Shown: positions 35,459-45,173, counted from the stretch's first letter. The stretch is DNA of 64,000 nt from Acidimicrobiia bacterium (GCA_022828135.1 JAJEJB010000005.1:1-64000), one strand, 5' to 3'. Numbers and translations are program-made. Notes: generated by a model not told the origin, from the letters alone.

Positions 35459-36268
35459 GTGACCGCTGAGCCGGGCGACCGGCCCTGGCCGGCGCCTCCC
35501 GCTGAGCCGCCCGGGCGGGGACTGCTCGAAGGCAGGCGGGTGGTGGTAACCGCCGCGGCCGGCGCCGGGATCGGATCGGCCGTCGCCCGCCGGGCCCTCA
35601 TCGAAGGGGCCAGGGTTCTCATCTCCGATGTCCACGAGCGACGCCTGTCGGCCACCCGCGACCGGCTGGAGGCCGAGACCGGGTCGCGTCCCGCGACCGT
35701 GCGGTGCGACGTGACCGCCGAGGCCGATGTGCAGGCTCTGATGGACGCGGCCGTCGACGGTTTGGGCGGCATCGACGTGGTGATGAACAACGCCGGACTC
35801 GGCGGCTCGGTACGGCTGGTGGACATGACCGACGAGCAGTGGTCGGCCGTGCTCAACGTGACCCTCGACGGCACCATGCGCTGCACCCGGGCCGCACTGA
35901 GGCGCATGATCGACCAGGGCGAAGGTGGCGCCATCGTCAACAACGCCTCGGTCTCGGGCTGGCGGGCCCAGGTCGAGCAGGCCCACTACGCGGCGGCCAA
36001 GGCGGGGGTGATGGCCCTCACCCGCTGCGCGGCGCTCGAGGCCGCCGAGCACGGCATCAGGGTGAACTGCGTGGCCCCCAGCCTGGCCTGGCACCCGTTC
36101 CTGGCCAAGACCACCGACGAGGACCTGCTGGCCGACCTGGCCCACAGGGAGGCGTTCGGCCGGCCGGCCGAGCCCTGGGAGGTGGCCAACGTGATGGTGT
36201 TCCTGGCCAGCGACCTCGCCGGCTACATGACCGGCGAAGTCGTGTCGGTCAGCAGCCAGCACCCGTGA
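35459..36268 (+). CDS. short-chain dehydrogenase/reductase
   Basis: The protein is 269 aa with a Pro-rich N-terminal extension of ~25 residues before the Rossmann motif (VTAAAGAGIGSAVARRALIEG). The NNAGLGG, NNASVSGW and HYAAAKAG motifs give the Asn/Ser/Tyr/Lys tetrad. The late RVNCVAPSLAWHPFLAKTT loop probably shapes the substrate pocket. The sequence suggests an acyl- or steroid-type dehydrogenase without proof. The GTG start follows the previous SDR by 46 nt. Confidence 0.85.
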   Translation: MTAEPGDRPWPAPPAEPPGRGLLEGRRVVVTAAAGAGIGSAVARRALIEGARVLISDVHERRLSATRDRLEAETGSRPATVRCDVTAEADVQALMDAAVDGLGGIDVVMNNAGLGGSVRLVDMTDEQWSAVLNVTLDGTMRCTRAALRRMIDQGEGGAIVNNASVSGWRAQVEQAHYAAAKAGVMALTRCAALEAAEHGIRVNCVAPSLAWHPFLAKTTDEDLLADLAHREAFGRPAEPWEVANVMVFLASDLAGYMTGEVVSVSSQHP

Positions 36269-36305
36269 GCCGGAGTCTCGCATCATTGGCGGTGCCATGG
36301 TGCCG

Positions 36306-36317
36306 TCTGGCAAGATG
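36306..36317 (+). promoter_or_regulatory. promoter-like motif shared by the first two binding-protein genes
   Basis: tctggcaagatg at 36306-36317 recurs exactly at 38233-38244. Both copies lie ahead of a binding-lipoprotein gene (48 and 44 nt before the respective ATG). The shared block, with CAAGAT as a possible -10, probably copied along with the gene duplication. The third paralogue lacks it. Confidence 0.4.
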
Positions 36318-36364
36318 TTTCGAATAGCCGCCGGCATGCCGGCCTACAAAGAAGGGCAAGTGGA

Positions 36365-38206
36365 ATGACTGCTCGACCGATTCACAAGCGTTGCGCGTCT
36401 TGGTTGGCGGCGCTGCTCGCGTTCTCCTTGGTCGCCGCAGCATGCGGCGGCGGAGACGATGACGGCGAGCCGCAGCCTTCTGCGGCAGTGGAGACCACCG
36501 AGACGGTCGCGCCGGAGGAGCCGGCCGAGGCCCCCGTCGACGATGACGGCGAGGAAGCAGCCGCGCCGGCCGAGCCCGAGCCGGACGACGAGCCCCTTGT
36601 CGCCCCGGTGGACACCACGACCACGACTACACCTCCCGACGATGGCGAAGCGACCGTCGAGGCTCCCGCCGAGCCTGAGCCCCAGTTCGGCGGCACCCTG
36701 AAGGTCGCGGTCGAGGCCGAGAGCGACGGCTTGAACCCGGCGGCCAACAACTTCGCGGTGGCGGCCTACGTGATGACCTACCCCGTGTTCGATCCGGTGG
36801 CCTACTGGAACACGCAGGGACAGTGGATCCCGTACCTGGCCGAGTCGTTCACCCCGATCAACGACGGGCAGTCCTGGCAGATGAAGCTGCGGGAGGGGGT
36901 GCGCTTCCATGACGGCACCCCGCTCAGTGCCGATGACGTGATCGCCACATTCAATGCCCAGCTGGCCGATCCGATCGTCTCGCTGGCGGTGCGCCCCTAC
37001 TATCCCGAGGACCTGTCCGAGGCCCTCGTCAGGATCGACGACCTCACGGTGCAGTTCAACCCGCTCGACAAGTTCGGCTTCTTCCCGCAGTTCATAACCA
37101 GCCAGCTCGGGATGATCGCCCCGTCGGAGTGGCTGGCCGCTGCCGCGGACGATCCCAACCTGAACCAGTACCCGGTCGGCACCGGTCCGTTCATGATCGA
37201 GAGCCGCACCCAGGACGAGGTGACCGTGCTGGTGCGCAACCCGGACTACTGGGCGGCCGACATCACCGACATCTACCTCGACCGCATCGAGGTCTATCCC
37301 ATCACCGACACGGTCATCGCCGCCGAGCGGGTGGCTGCCGGTGATATCGACCTCATGGTGACCAGCAACTCCGACGCCATCTTGACGCTGCGCGACTCCG
37401 AGGGCGTCTACACCATCGAGAACGTCCGCTCCAGCGAGGACTTCGCGATGATGAACATCGAGATGCCGCCCTTCGACGACATCCGGGCCCGGAAGGCCCT
37501 CACCCACGCCACCGACCGGGACGCCTACGTGGCCCTCATCCGCCAGGGCGTGTCCCCGCCGGCCGACACGATGTTCCATCCCGACCTGATCTGGCACAAC
37601 CCCGACGTCAAGCAGGAGTCGAACATGCCCGAGCTGGCCGGCCCGCTCGTCGCCGGGTACTGCGCCGACTTCCCGGCGAACTGCGCCGGCGGCAAGATCA
37701 ACATGGAGTTGCAGTACTCGGGGCCGTCGGTTGCTCAGACCCGCATCGCGGAGCTGCTGATCGACAGCTGGGAGCCGTTCTTCAACGTGACCGAGCAGGA
37801 GCTCCTCCAGGACGACCACATCCTCGAGGTCGCGCTCGGCTTCTACAACGTGGTGACCTGGCGGCAGTTCGGCGCCGTCGACCCGGACAACGATGTGCTG
37901 TGGATCGAGTGCCGCTCGATCAGCTTCATATCGCTCAACTGGCCGCGCGACTGCGATGAGGAGCGGGACGCTCTCATGTACGAGCAGCGGGCCACCAACG
38001 ATCTTGATCGGCGGGTCGAGATATGGCACTGGATCCAGGAGAACCTCCGCGACGCGTACACCTACATCTTCTTCAACCACGCCAACTGGACTATCGGCGC
38101 AGGGGACCACGTGCAGAACATCTGCGGCCAGACCTCGCCCGATGGCGTGGAGCTGTTCTGCAACAACCAGGGCCGGGTGCAGCTCCACCAGGTCTGGCTG
38201 AGCTAG
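36365..38206 (+). CDS. peptide-type ABC binding lipoprotein, paralogue 1 of 3
   Basis: The protein is 613 aa. It has a lipoprotein signal (LVAAACGGG), then an acidic Pro/Ala spacer of about 75 residues with a poly-Thr block (VDTTTTTTPP). From about residue 105 comes an SBP_bac_5 domain: GGTLKVAVEAESDGLNPAAN, MKLREGVRFHDGTPLSADDV, VLVRNPDYWAADITDIYLDR, RKALTHATDRDAYV. This family (DppA/OppA/NikA) binds peptides or other ligands; the ligand is unknown. It is the first of three tandem paralogues served by one DppBCDF transporter. The start has AAGGG and GTGGA close upstream. Confidence 0.9.
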   Translation: MTARPIHKRCASWLAALLAFSLVAAACGGGDDDGEPQPSAAVETTETVAPEEPAEAPVDDDGEEAAAPAEPEPDDEPLVAPVDTTTTTTPPDDGEATVEAPAEPEPQFGGTLKVAVEAESDGLNPAANNFAVAAYVMTYPVFDPVAYWNTQGQWIPYLAESFTPINDGQSWQMKLREGVRFHDGTPLSADDVIATFNAQLADPIVSLAVRPYYPEDLSEALVRIDDLTVQFNPLDKFGFFPQFITSQLGMIAPSEWLAAAADDPNLNQYPVGTGPFMIESRTQDEVTVLVRNPDYWAADITDIYLDRIEVYPITDTVIAAERVAAGDIDLMVTSNSDAILTLRDSEGVYTIENVRSSEDFAMMNIEMPPFDDIRARKALTHATDRDAYVALIRQGVSPPADTMFHPDLIWHNPDVKQESNMPELAGPLVAGYCADFPANCAGGKINMELQYSGPSVAQTRIAELLIDSWEPFFNVTEQELLQDDHILEVALGFYNVVTWRQFGAVDPDNDVLWIECRSISFISLNWPRDCDEERDALMYEQRATNDLDRRVEIWHWIQENLRDAYTYIFFNHANWTIGAGDHVQNICGQTSPDGVELFCNNQGRVQLHQVWLS

Positions 38207-38232
38207 CCCCCTCATCCGTTCCGGAGCCCGAC

Positions 38233-38244
38233 TCTGGCAAGATG
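38233..38244 (+). promoter_or_regulatory. second copy of the tctggcaagatg promoter-like motif
   Basis: Identical to 36306-36317, this copy lies 44 nt before the second binding-lipoprotein gene, whose Shine-Dalgarno GGAGGA (38274-38279) sits 8 nt before its ATG. The second paralogue may thus have its own promoter. Confidence 0.4.
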
Positions 38245-38287
38245 GCCGGATGAGCGCGGCCGACTCTCGCGCAGGAGGACAACTGCG

Positions 38288-40150
38288 ATGCTGGTCCGAC
38301 TTGACCTGAGCCCCCCGACCCGCCGGCTGGCGGCAGCCATAGCGGTCGCCCTGGTCGCGGCCGCCTGCGGGGGCGGAGGCGACGGCGACGACGGGCAGCC
38401 CGCCCCGGCCGTCGAGGCCACGCAGACCACGGAGGCAGCCGCTCCCTCCGAGCCGGCCGACTCGGGAGAGGACGAGACCGCACCCAGCGGCGCTGAGCCG
38501 GACGCCACCGAGGAGCAGCAGGAGGAGGAGCTCCTGGTCGCTCCGGTGGACACGACAACGACCACTGCGCCGCCGCCCACCGACGGCGAGGACATCGTCG
38601 AGGCCCCGGCCGAGGCCGAGCCCCAGTACGGCGGCACACTTAGAGTCGGGTCCTTCGCCGAGGGCGACGGCCTCAACCCTGCGGCCAACACCTTCTCGAC
38701 ACCCGTCTACCTCATGGCCCAACCGGTCTTCGACCCGCTGGCCTACTACGACACTGACGGCAACTGGATCCCGGTCCTGGCCGAGTCATGGACCAAGATC
38801 GGCGACGGCTCGTCCTGGCAGATGAAGGTGCGCGAGGGGGTGCGCTTCCACGACGGGACCGAGCTCGACGCGGACGACGTCGTGGCGACGTTCGAGGCAC
38901 TGCTGGCCGACCCGTTGCTCTCGACCGCGTTCAGACCCGGATTCCACCCCGAGGAGCCGATCCGCAAGATCGATGACTACACCGTCGAGTACGTCGGCAT
39001 CCGACCCTCGGCCCACCTGCCGAACGCGTTCACGACCCAGATTGGGATGGTCCTGCCGTCGGAGTGGCTCGAGCGGGCAGCGGCCGATCCGACGCTCAAC
39101 CAGATGCCGGTCGGTACCGGCCCCTTCATGGTCGAGAGCCGCATCCAGGACGAGGTGACGGTCCTGGTCCGCAACCCCGACTACTGGGCCGCGGACACTA
39201 TCGACGTGTACCTCGATCGCATCGAGGTGTATCCCATACCGGACTCCGCCGTCGCCGCGCAGAGGCTGATAGCGGGAGAACTCGATCTGATAGTCGTTTC
39301 CGAGACAGGGGCCATACTGACCCTGCGCGAGGCCACGGACCGTGGGGTGAGCACCTTCGAGAACCCGCGCGCAGACGAGTCGATGATGTTCATCAACACG
39401 CAGAGCCCGGTCTTCTCCGATATCCGGGCCCGTCAGGCTCTCACCTTCGCGACCGACCAGGACCTGTACGTGGAGTTGATACGCGAGGGCACCGCTCAGG
39501 CGGCCGACACGATGTTCCATCCCGACTTGATCTGGCGCAACCAGGACATCGAGCAGGAGACGAACATGCCTGAGCGGGCCGGGCCGCTGGTCGCCGAGCA
39601 CTGCGCCGACTACCCCGAGAACTGCTCCGGGGGCAAGATCAACATGCGCCTCGGCGTTCCGGGCCCGTCGGTGGAGAGCGATCGCACCGTCGATCTGATG
39701 GCCGCCACCTGGGGTGAGTTCTTCAACCTGGACACCGCCGTGAAGCCCCTGGACGAGTTGATCATCGACGTCGTCCTGGGCAACTACGACGTGACGTCGG
39801 GGTTTGCATTCGGCTCGGTCGATCCCGACAACGACGTGATCCTCATGGAGTGTGGGACGATCGGCTTCATCTCGCTGAACTTCACCCGCCACTGCGACCT
39901 CGAGCGCGACGAGTTGATATACGAGCAGCGCGCCATCGACGACCTCGACCGGCGGGTGGAGATCTGGCACCGCATCCAGGAGATAAACCGCGACGCCTAC
40001 GCATTCATCTTCCTCACCCACACCAACTGGACCATCGGTGCCCGCGACAACGTGCACAACATCTGCGGGCCGATCGGGCCCACGGGCGACGAGCTGTTCT
40101 GCAACAACCAGGGCAGGATCTGGTTGCACCAGATCTGGCTCAGCCAGTAA
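38288..40150 (+). CDS. peptide-type ABC binding lipoprotein, paralogue 2 of 3
   Basis: The protein is 620 aa. Signal with LVAAACGGG lipobox; acidic spacer with VDTTTTTAPPP; SBP_bac_5 domain from about residue 110 (GGTLRVGSFAEGDGLNPAAN, MKVREGVRFHDGTELDADDV, RQALTFATDQDLYVELIREG, ADTMFHPDLIW). It follows paralogue 1 by 81 nt and differs from it across the pocket (for example LRVGSFAEGDG versus LKVAVEAESDG), which suggests different ligands. ATG with GGAGGA upstream. Confidence 0.9.
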   Translation: MLVRLDLSPPTRRLAAAIAVALVAAACGGGGDGDDGQPAPAVEATQTTEAAAPSEPADSGEDETAPSGAEPDATEEQQEEELLVAPVDTTTTTAPPPTDGEDIVEAPAEAEPQYGGTLRVGSFAEGDGLNPAANTFSTPVYLMAQPVFDPLAYYDTDGNWIPVLAESWTKIGDGSSWQMKVREGVRFHDGTELDADDVVATFEALLADPLLSTAFRPGFHPEEPIRKIDDYTVEYVGIRPSAHLPNAFTTQIGMVLPSEWLERAAADPTLNQMPVGTGPFMVESRIQDEVTVLVRNPDYWAADTIDVYLDRIEVYPIPDSAVAAQRLIAGELDLIVVSETGAILTLREATDRGVSTFENPRADESMMFINTQSPVFSDIRARQALTFATDQDLYVELIREGTAQAADTMFHPDLIWRNQDIEQETNMPERAGPLVAEHCADYPENCSGGKINMRLGVPGPSVESDRTVDLMAATWGEFFNLDTAVKPLDELIIDVVLGNYDVTSGFAFGSVDPDNDVILMECGTIGFISLNFTRHCDLERDELIYEQRAIDDLDRRVEIWHRIQEINRDAYAFIFLTHTNWTIGARDNVHNICGPIGPTGDELFCNNQGRIWLHQIWLSQ

Positions 40151-40158
40151 GGGATCCC

Positions 40159-41973
40159 CTGACCAGGCGGCCTTGGACCCACTGCCTGGGGGCGCTGCTG
40201 GCGTCCAGCCTCGTCGCGGCTGCGTGCGGCGGCGGCGACGAGTCACGGCCCATCGAGACAACCGAGGCGGTGAGTCAGCCGGAGTCCGGTGCTTCGGACG
40301 CCTCTGATTCCACCGGCCAGGAAGACACTGACGCCGCCGTCGACTCCGCCACGGCCACCGGTAGCGCCGAAGCGCCGGACGAAGAGGCCGAACCCCTGCT
40401 CGCACCGGTCGACACAACCACGACGACCACCCCCGGGTCTGCGGAAATCGCAGCGGAATCCGGCGGCACGCTGCGAGTGGCCGTCGAGGCCGAGAGTGAC
40501 GGCCTGAACCCCGCGGCCAACAACTTCGCGGCCTCCGCCTACGCGATGGTCTACCCGATGTTCGATCCGGTCGCGTACTTCGACACCGAGGGGAACTGGG
40601 TCCCGTACCTTGCCGAGTCGTTCACCAGGATCGATGACGGCACGGTCTGGCACATGAAGCTGCGCGAGGGCGTGCGGTTCCATGACGGCACCGAACTGGA
40701 CGCCGACGACGTGATCGCGACCATCGAGGCGCAGCTCGCCGATCCGGTCATCTCGCTGGTGTACCGCAACACCATCGACGCCGGGCAGTTCATACGCAAG
40801 CTCGACCAGTACACGGTCGAGATGCGGTTGGCCAACCCCTCGGCCCGGTTCCCCCTGGTCATGACCTCGCAGCTGGGAATGGTCCTGCCGTCGGAGTGGC
40901 TGCAGCGGGCCCGCCAGGACCAGACCCTGAACCAGATGCCGGTGGGGCAGGGGCCGTTCATGATCGAGAGCCGTGTCCAGGACGAGAAGACGGTGCTGGT
41001 TCGCAACCCCGACTACTGGGTGGCCGACCGCTTCGACATCCACTTGGATCGCATCGAGGTCTACCCGATCACCGACATGGCCATCGCGGCGGAGCGGCTG
41101 GCAGCCGGTGAGCTCGACGTGGTGATCACCACCAACGCAGAGGCGACCCTCATCATGCGGGAGACAGGCGACGTGAGGACCATCGAGAACGTGCGGGCCG
41201 ATGAGGGCTTCGCGGTGATCAACTCGCAGCGCCCGCCCTTCGATGACATCCGGGCCCGCCAGGCCCTGACGTTCGCGGCGGACCGGGACGCCTACGTCGC
41301 CCTGATCCGCCAGGGAACCTCCCCGCCGGCCGACACGATGTTCCACCCCGACCTGGTCTGGCACAACCCGGAGGTGAAGCAGGAGACCAACATGGGTGAG
41401 CGGGCCGGGCCCCTGGTCGAGTCCTATTGCGCCGACCACCCAGGCAACTGCTCCGGCGGCAGGATCAACATGGACCTCACCTTCGGGGGTCCCTCGGTCG
41501 AGAACACCCGCATTGCCGAGGTTCAGGCCCACGCCTGGGAGGACTACTTCAACGTCGAGCTGGTCGAGGTGCCCCAGGACAAGCTGATCAACGACGCGGT
41601 GCTGGGGAACTTCAACGTGGTCAACTGGAGACAGTTCGGCGCCATCAGCCCCGACAACGACATCCTGTGGCTGGAGTGCAGCAGCGTCGGCTTCATCGCG
41701 CTGAACTTCCCCCGCTATTGCGATCCCGAGCGCGACGAGCTCATGTACGAGTCGCGCGGGAGCGACGACCTGGATCGGCGGGTGGAGATCTGGCACCGGG
41801 TCGCCGAGATGATCCGAGATGCCTACACCTACATCTTCTACTACCACACCAACTGGGCGATCGGCGCCCGCGACAATGTGCACAACGTCTGCGGCCAGGT
41901 CTCGCCCGACGGTGCCGAACTGTTGTGCAACAACTCGGGACGGGTGCTGCTGCACGGAGTCTGGTTGAGCTAG
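40159..41973 (+). CDS. peptide-type ABC binding lipoprotein, paralogue 3 of 3, apparent CTG start
   Basis: The protein is 604 aa if translation starts at CTG 40159. The frame has no ATG, GTG or TTG between the paralogue 2 stop (40150) and the signal peptide TRRPWTHCLGALLASSLVAAAC. AAGGGA at 40149-40154 is placed 4 nt before CTG, in the normal Shine-Dalgarno range. The lipobox, acidic spacer, VDTTTTTTPG block and SBP_bac_5 domain (GGTLRVAVEAESDGLNPAAN, MKLREGVRFHDGTELDADDV) match paralogue 1 more closely than paralogue 2. The start is thus non-canonical, or a start codon has been lost and expression is weak. Confidence 0.82.
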   Translation: MTRRPWTHCLGALLASSLVAAACGGGDESRPIETTEAVSQPESGASDASDSTGQEDTDAAVDSATATGSAEAPDEEAEPLLAPVDTTTTTTPGSAEIAAESGGTLRVAVEAESDGLNPAANNFAASAYAMVYPMFDPVAYFDTEGNWVPYLAESFTRIDDGTVWHMKLREGVRFHDGTELDADDVIATIEAQLADPVISLVYRNTIDAGQFIRKLDQYTVEMRLANPSARFPLVMTSQLGMVLPSEWLQRARQDQTLNQMPVGQGPFMIESRVQDEKTVLVRNPDYWVADRFDIHLDRIEVYPITDMAIAAERLAAGELDVVITTNAEATLIMRETGDVRTIENVRADEGFAVINSQRPPFDDIRARQALTFAADRDAYVALIRQGTSPPADTMFHPDLVWHNPEVKQETNMGERAGPLVESYCADHPGNCSGGRINMDLTFGGPSVENTRIAEVQAHAWEDYFNVELVEVPQDKLINDAVLGNFNVVNWRQFGAISPDNDILWLECSSVGFIALNFPRYCDPERDELMYESRGSDDLDRRVEIWHRVAEMIRDAYTYIFYYHTNWAIGARDNVHNVCGQVSPDGAELLCNNSGRVLLHGVWLS

Positions 41974-42000
41974 GGGCGAGCTGGATGGACGCGGGGACAG

Positions 42001-42028
42001 CCGGGGGCGTGAACCTCCCAGCCCCCGG
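42001..42028 (+). terminator. hairpin between the third binding protein and the permease genes
   Basis: ccgggggc (42001-42008) and gcccccgg (42021-42028) form a perfect 8-bp stem with a 12-nt loop, 28 nt after the lipoprotein stop. No T-run follows. Such a hairpin can give partial termination or mRNA stabilisation and so more binding protein than permease. A TAGGCT sequence just after it may be a new -10 box. Confidence 0.45.
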
Positions 42029-42121
42029 TGTGCAGTAGTAGGCTCCCCGGCCGCAGTGACCGCCATCCATGAACCGGATTGCGCCCTGAAGAGCACGCTG
42101 CGATCGGGGCGGTAGGGGCTC

Positions 42122-43120
42122 GTGGCTCGGTTCGTGCTGCGCCGGGTGGTGCTGCTGTTCGCCGTGCTGTTCGCGGTGACGTTCCTGGGCTTCTCCGCCA
42201 TGAACCTGTTGGGAGACCCGCTTGTGAACGTGGTCGGGGTGCTGGCCGAACTCGACTGCGAGGGCATAGAGGCCGGTCTCGTCGAGGACACGACGGTGGA
42301 TGCGGCCAGCCGGGACTGCGACACGGTGGCTGCGGCCAAGGCCCAGTACCACCTCGACCGGGCGGTTCCCGTGCGCTACGTGCTGTGGCTGGGCGACATG
42401 GCCACCGGGGACTTCGGAACGTCGTTCCAGAACGACCAGCCAGTCAGCCAAGTGATCCGCGAGAAGCTGCCCGAGACGCTGATCCTGCTGGTGATGGCCC
42501 AGATCGTCTCGCTCGGGGTCGCCATCCCCTGGGGTGTGATCGCCGCCTACCGGGCGAATCGGGCCTTCGACCGCGGCTCCACCGTGGCGTCGTTCGGCCT
42601 GCTGTCGGTCCCCAACTTCGCGCTGGGCGTCGTGCTGCTCTACCTGCTGGCCCTGCGATGGCAGGTCTTCCCCTCGGCCTACGAGAGCGACAACCTCGGC
42701 GGGCTGGTGTACTCCATGGTCCTGCCCGCCCTCACGCTCGGCCTGCCCCTGGCGGCCAGCTACCAGCGGCTGCTGCGCACCGACTTGATCACGACGCTTC
42801 AGGAGGACTTCGTCCATATGGCCCGAGCCAAGGGCCTTCCGCCGCTGCGGATCATGTTCCGCCACGCTCTGCGGCCGTCGCTGTTCTCGGTTGTGACCGT
42901 CTTCGGCGTGAGCACCGGGGCCCTGATCGGGGGGTCGCTGGTGGTGGAGCAGATCTTCGGCATTCCCGGCATCGGCCGTGAGATCGTGACCGCCGTGATC
43001 CGCGACGACTTCCCGGTGGTGCTGGCGATCGTGATGCTGGTGGCGGTCACGTTCGTGGTAATCAACTTCCTGGTGGACTTGTTCTACAGCTGGCTCGACC
43101 CGAGGGTGAGGGCCCGGTGA
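42122..43120 (+). CDS. peptide-type ABC permease (DppB)
   Basis: The protein is 332 aa. It starts FVLRRVVLLFAVLFAVTFLGFSAM, the usual first helix of DppB-type permeases, has an extracellular loop of about 70 residues, and then five helices. The ATPase-contact loop is EDFVHMARAKGLPPLRIMFRHALRP. GTG start at 42122 with AGGGG upstream. The end overlaps the next permease as GTGA. Confidence 0.93.
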   Translation: MARFVLRRVVLLFAVLFAVTFLGFSAMNLLGDPLVNVVGVLAELDCEGIEAGLVEDTTVDAASRDCDTVAAAKAQYHLDRAVPVRYVLWLGDMATGDFGTSFQNDQPVSQVIREKLPETLILLVMAQIVSLGVAIPWGVIAAYRANRAFDRGSTVASFGLLSVPNFALGVVLLYLLALRWQVFPSAYESDNLGGLVYSMVLPALTLGLPLAASYQRLLRTDLITTLQEDFVHMARAKGLPPLRIMFRHALRPSLFSVVTVFGVSTGALIGGSLVVEQIFGIPGIGREIVTAVIRDDFPVVLAIVMLVAVTFVVINFLVDLFYSWLDPRVRAR

Positions 43121-44094
43121 ACGGCGAGGACCAGGCCACCCCCAAGCCGAGGGCGTCTCGAGACCAGAGAGCCTCGCGGCAACGGCTGCTCTGGCGCTTC
43201 CGGATCCTCCGGCTCGTCCGGCCCACCAGAGTGCCCGATGATGGTCCCACCGGAGACGAAGACACCGTTCGCCGCCGTCTGGGCCCCGCCTTCTGGCTGG
43301 CGGTGGTCTGGCTGTCGATCATGGCGTTCGTGGCCGTGTTCGCACCGCTGCTTCCGATCGCGGACCCCACCAAGGTTGCCTACTCCGGTCCCCGCGAGTC
43401 TCCCTCGTTCGACGCATGGTTCGGCACCGACGCTCTGGGTCGCGACGTGTTCGCCCGCACCATGTACGGCGCCCGCATCAGCCTGGCCGTGGGCGGGTTC
43501 GCCATCGTCTTCGGGATGGCGGTCGGGGGCGCCCTGGGGATCGTCGCCGGCTACTTCCGGGGCCGCCTGGACCAGGCTGTGGGGTTCCTGTTCTTCGTGC
43601 TGCTGTCATTCCCGGCCCTGGTGCTGGCCATCCTCATTACCGCCACCCTCGAGCGCAGCCTGCTGGTGGTGAGCCTGACCATCGGGATCCTGTCGGTGGC
43701 GCCCGTGGGTCTGCTGGCACGGGCCTCCACCCTGGTGTACGCCGAGCGCGAGTTCGTGGCCGCGGCCCGGGTGCTCGGCGCCCGCCACGGCCGGATCATC
43801 GTGCGGGAGCTGCTTCCCAATGTGGTCATCCCCATGGGGGCGTTGACCCTCCTCGGGATGGCCATCGCGGTCGTAGCCGAGGGCTCGCTCGCCTTCCTGG
43901 GCCTGTCGGTGGCCGGGGACGACGCCATCTCGTGGGGCAAGATGATCGTTGATGGCGCCGGCCTGCGCGACCTGCAGAACGCCACCCACGTGGCGATGTT
44001 CCCCGTCGTGGTGATGTTCGTGACCGTGCTGTCGTTGAACTTCGCGGGCGACCGCATACGCCAGTACTTCGATGTGAAGGAGCTGGCCTTCTGA
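43117..44094 (+). CDS. peptide-type ABC permease (DppC)
   Basis: The protein is 325 aa. A charged N-terminal tail of about 60 residues precedes the first helix (AFWLAVVWLSIMAFVAVFAPLLP). HWFGTD-like FGTDALGRDVFARTMYGARISL and the coupling loop EREFVAAARVLGARHGRIIVRELLPN are diagnostic for DppC. Translationally coupled to DppB through GTGA and to the next ATPase by a 1-nt overlap (TGATG). Confidence 0.93.
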   Translation: MNGEDQATPKPRASRDQRASRQRLLWRFRILRLVRPTRVPDDGPTGDEDTVRRRLGPAFWLAVVWLSIMAFVAVFAPLLPIADPTKVAYSGPRESPSFDAWFGTDALGRDVFARTMYGARISLAVGGFAIVFGMAVGGALGIVAGYFRGRLDQAVGFLFFVLLSFPALVLAILITATLERSLLVVSLTIGILSVAPVGLLARASTLVYAEREFVAAARVLGARHGRIIVRELLPNVVIPMGALTLLGMAIAVVAEGSLAFLGLSVAGDDAISWGKMIVDGAGLRDLQNATHVAMFPVVVMFVTVLSLNFAGDRIRQYFDVKELAF

Positions 44095-45173
44095 TGGCCG
44101 AGCAGGTTGCCGCCGGTGTCCCGCTGCTGTCGGTGCGGGACCTCCACGTCCAGTTCCCCACCGAGAGGGGCACCGTCAACGCGGTCAACGGTGTGAGCTT
44201 CGACCTCTACGAGGGCAAGACCCTGGCCATCGTGGGCGAGTCGGGCTCGGGCAAGTCGGTCACCGCCAAGACCCTGATGAACCTCCTGCCCCGCACCGCC
44301 CGGGTGAGCGGTGAGGTGACCTACGACGGCAAGGACGTGCGGGCCCTGGCCGCAGAGAAGGTCAAGCACTTCTTCGGGGTGCAGATGACGATGGTGTTCC
44401 AAGACCCGATGACATCGCTCAATCCGGTCAAGAAGGTGGGCGAGCAGATCGCCGAGACCCTCCGCTACCACCTCGGCCGCTCCCGTGGCGATGCCCTGGA
44501 GGAGGCCGAGGAGTTGCTGAACGTGGTGGGCATTCCCGAGCCGGGACGGCGAGTGTCGCAGTACCCCCACGAGCTGTCGGGCGGGCTGCGCCAGCGGGTG
44601 GTCATCGCCATGGCCCTGGCCTGCCAGCCTCGGCTGCTGATTGCCGACGAGCCCACCACCGCGGTGGACGTGACCGTGCAGAAGCATCTCCTGGACTTGC
44701 TCGACGAGTTGCGCCGCGATCGGGGGATGTCGATGATCCTCATCACTCACGACCTGGGTGTGGCCCACGGCCGGGCCGACGACGTGGCCGTGATGTACGC
44801 CGGCCGTGTCGTGGAGACTGCCGACGCCCGCACCCTCTTCTTCGACATGCGCCATCCCTACACCGAGGCGCTGTTGCGCTCGATCCCCCGCATCGACGAC
44901 CCAGTCCACCACCGTCTCGACCCGATCCCGGGCCGCCCGCCCGAGTTGGTCGACCCGCCCGACGCCTGCGCGTTCGCGCCGCGGTGCATCTACGCCCAGG
45001 CCGACTGCCTCGGCGGTGTTCCCGAGTTGAGCGGGCTGGTAGGGCTGCACCGCTTCGCGTGCCTCCATCCGACGGGCACCGAACGCGGCATGGCCGCCAT
45101 GTCGGCCAACCGGGCCGCGGGGGTGACCGCGGCCGGGCTGCCGGTCGCCGGCAGCGGTGGAGGCAGCGGCTGA
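44094..45173 (+). CDS. peptide-type ABC ATP-binding protein (DppD)
   Basis: The protein is 359 aa. Walker A VGESGSGKSVTAK, Q-loop MVFQDPMTSLNPVK, signature LSGGLRQRVVIAMAL, Walker B LLIADEPTTAVDV, switch region LITHDLGVAHGRADDVAVMYAG. The C-terminal oligopeptide extension has FAPRCIYAQADC, where cysteines of this family can hold an Fe-S cluster. Works with DppBC and the DppF-type ATPase that follows with a 1-nt overlap. Confidence 0.94.
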   Translation: MAEQVAAGVPLLSVRDLHVQFPTERGTVNAVNGVSFDLYEGKTLAIVGESGSGKSVTAKTLMNLLPRTARVSGEVTYDGKDVRALAAEKVKHFFGVQMTMVFQDPMTSLNPVKKVGEQIAETLRYHLGRSRGDALEEAEELLNVVGIPEPGRRVSQYPHELSGGLRQRVVIAMALACQPRLLIADEPTTAVDVTVQKHLLDLLDELRRDRGMSMILITHDLGVAHGRADDVAVMYAGRVVETADARTLFFDMRHPYTEALLRSIPRIDDPVHHRLDPIPGRPPELVDPPDACAFAPRCIYAQADCLGGVPELSGLVGLHRFACLHPTGTERGMAAMSANRAAGVTAAGLPVAGSGGGSG

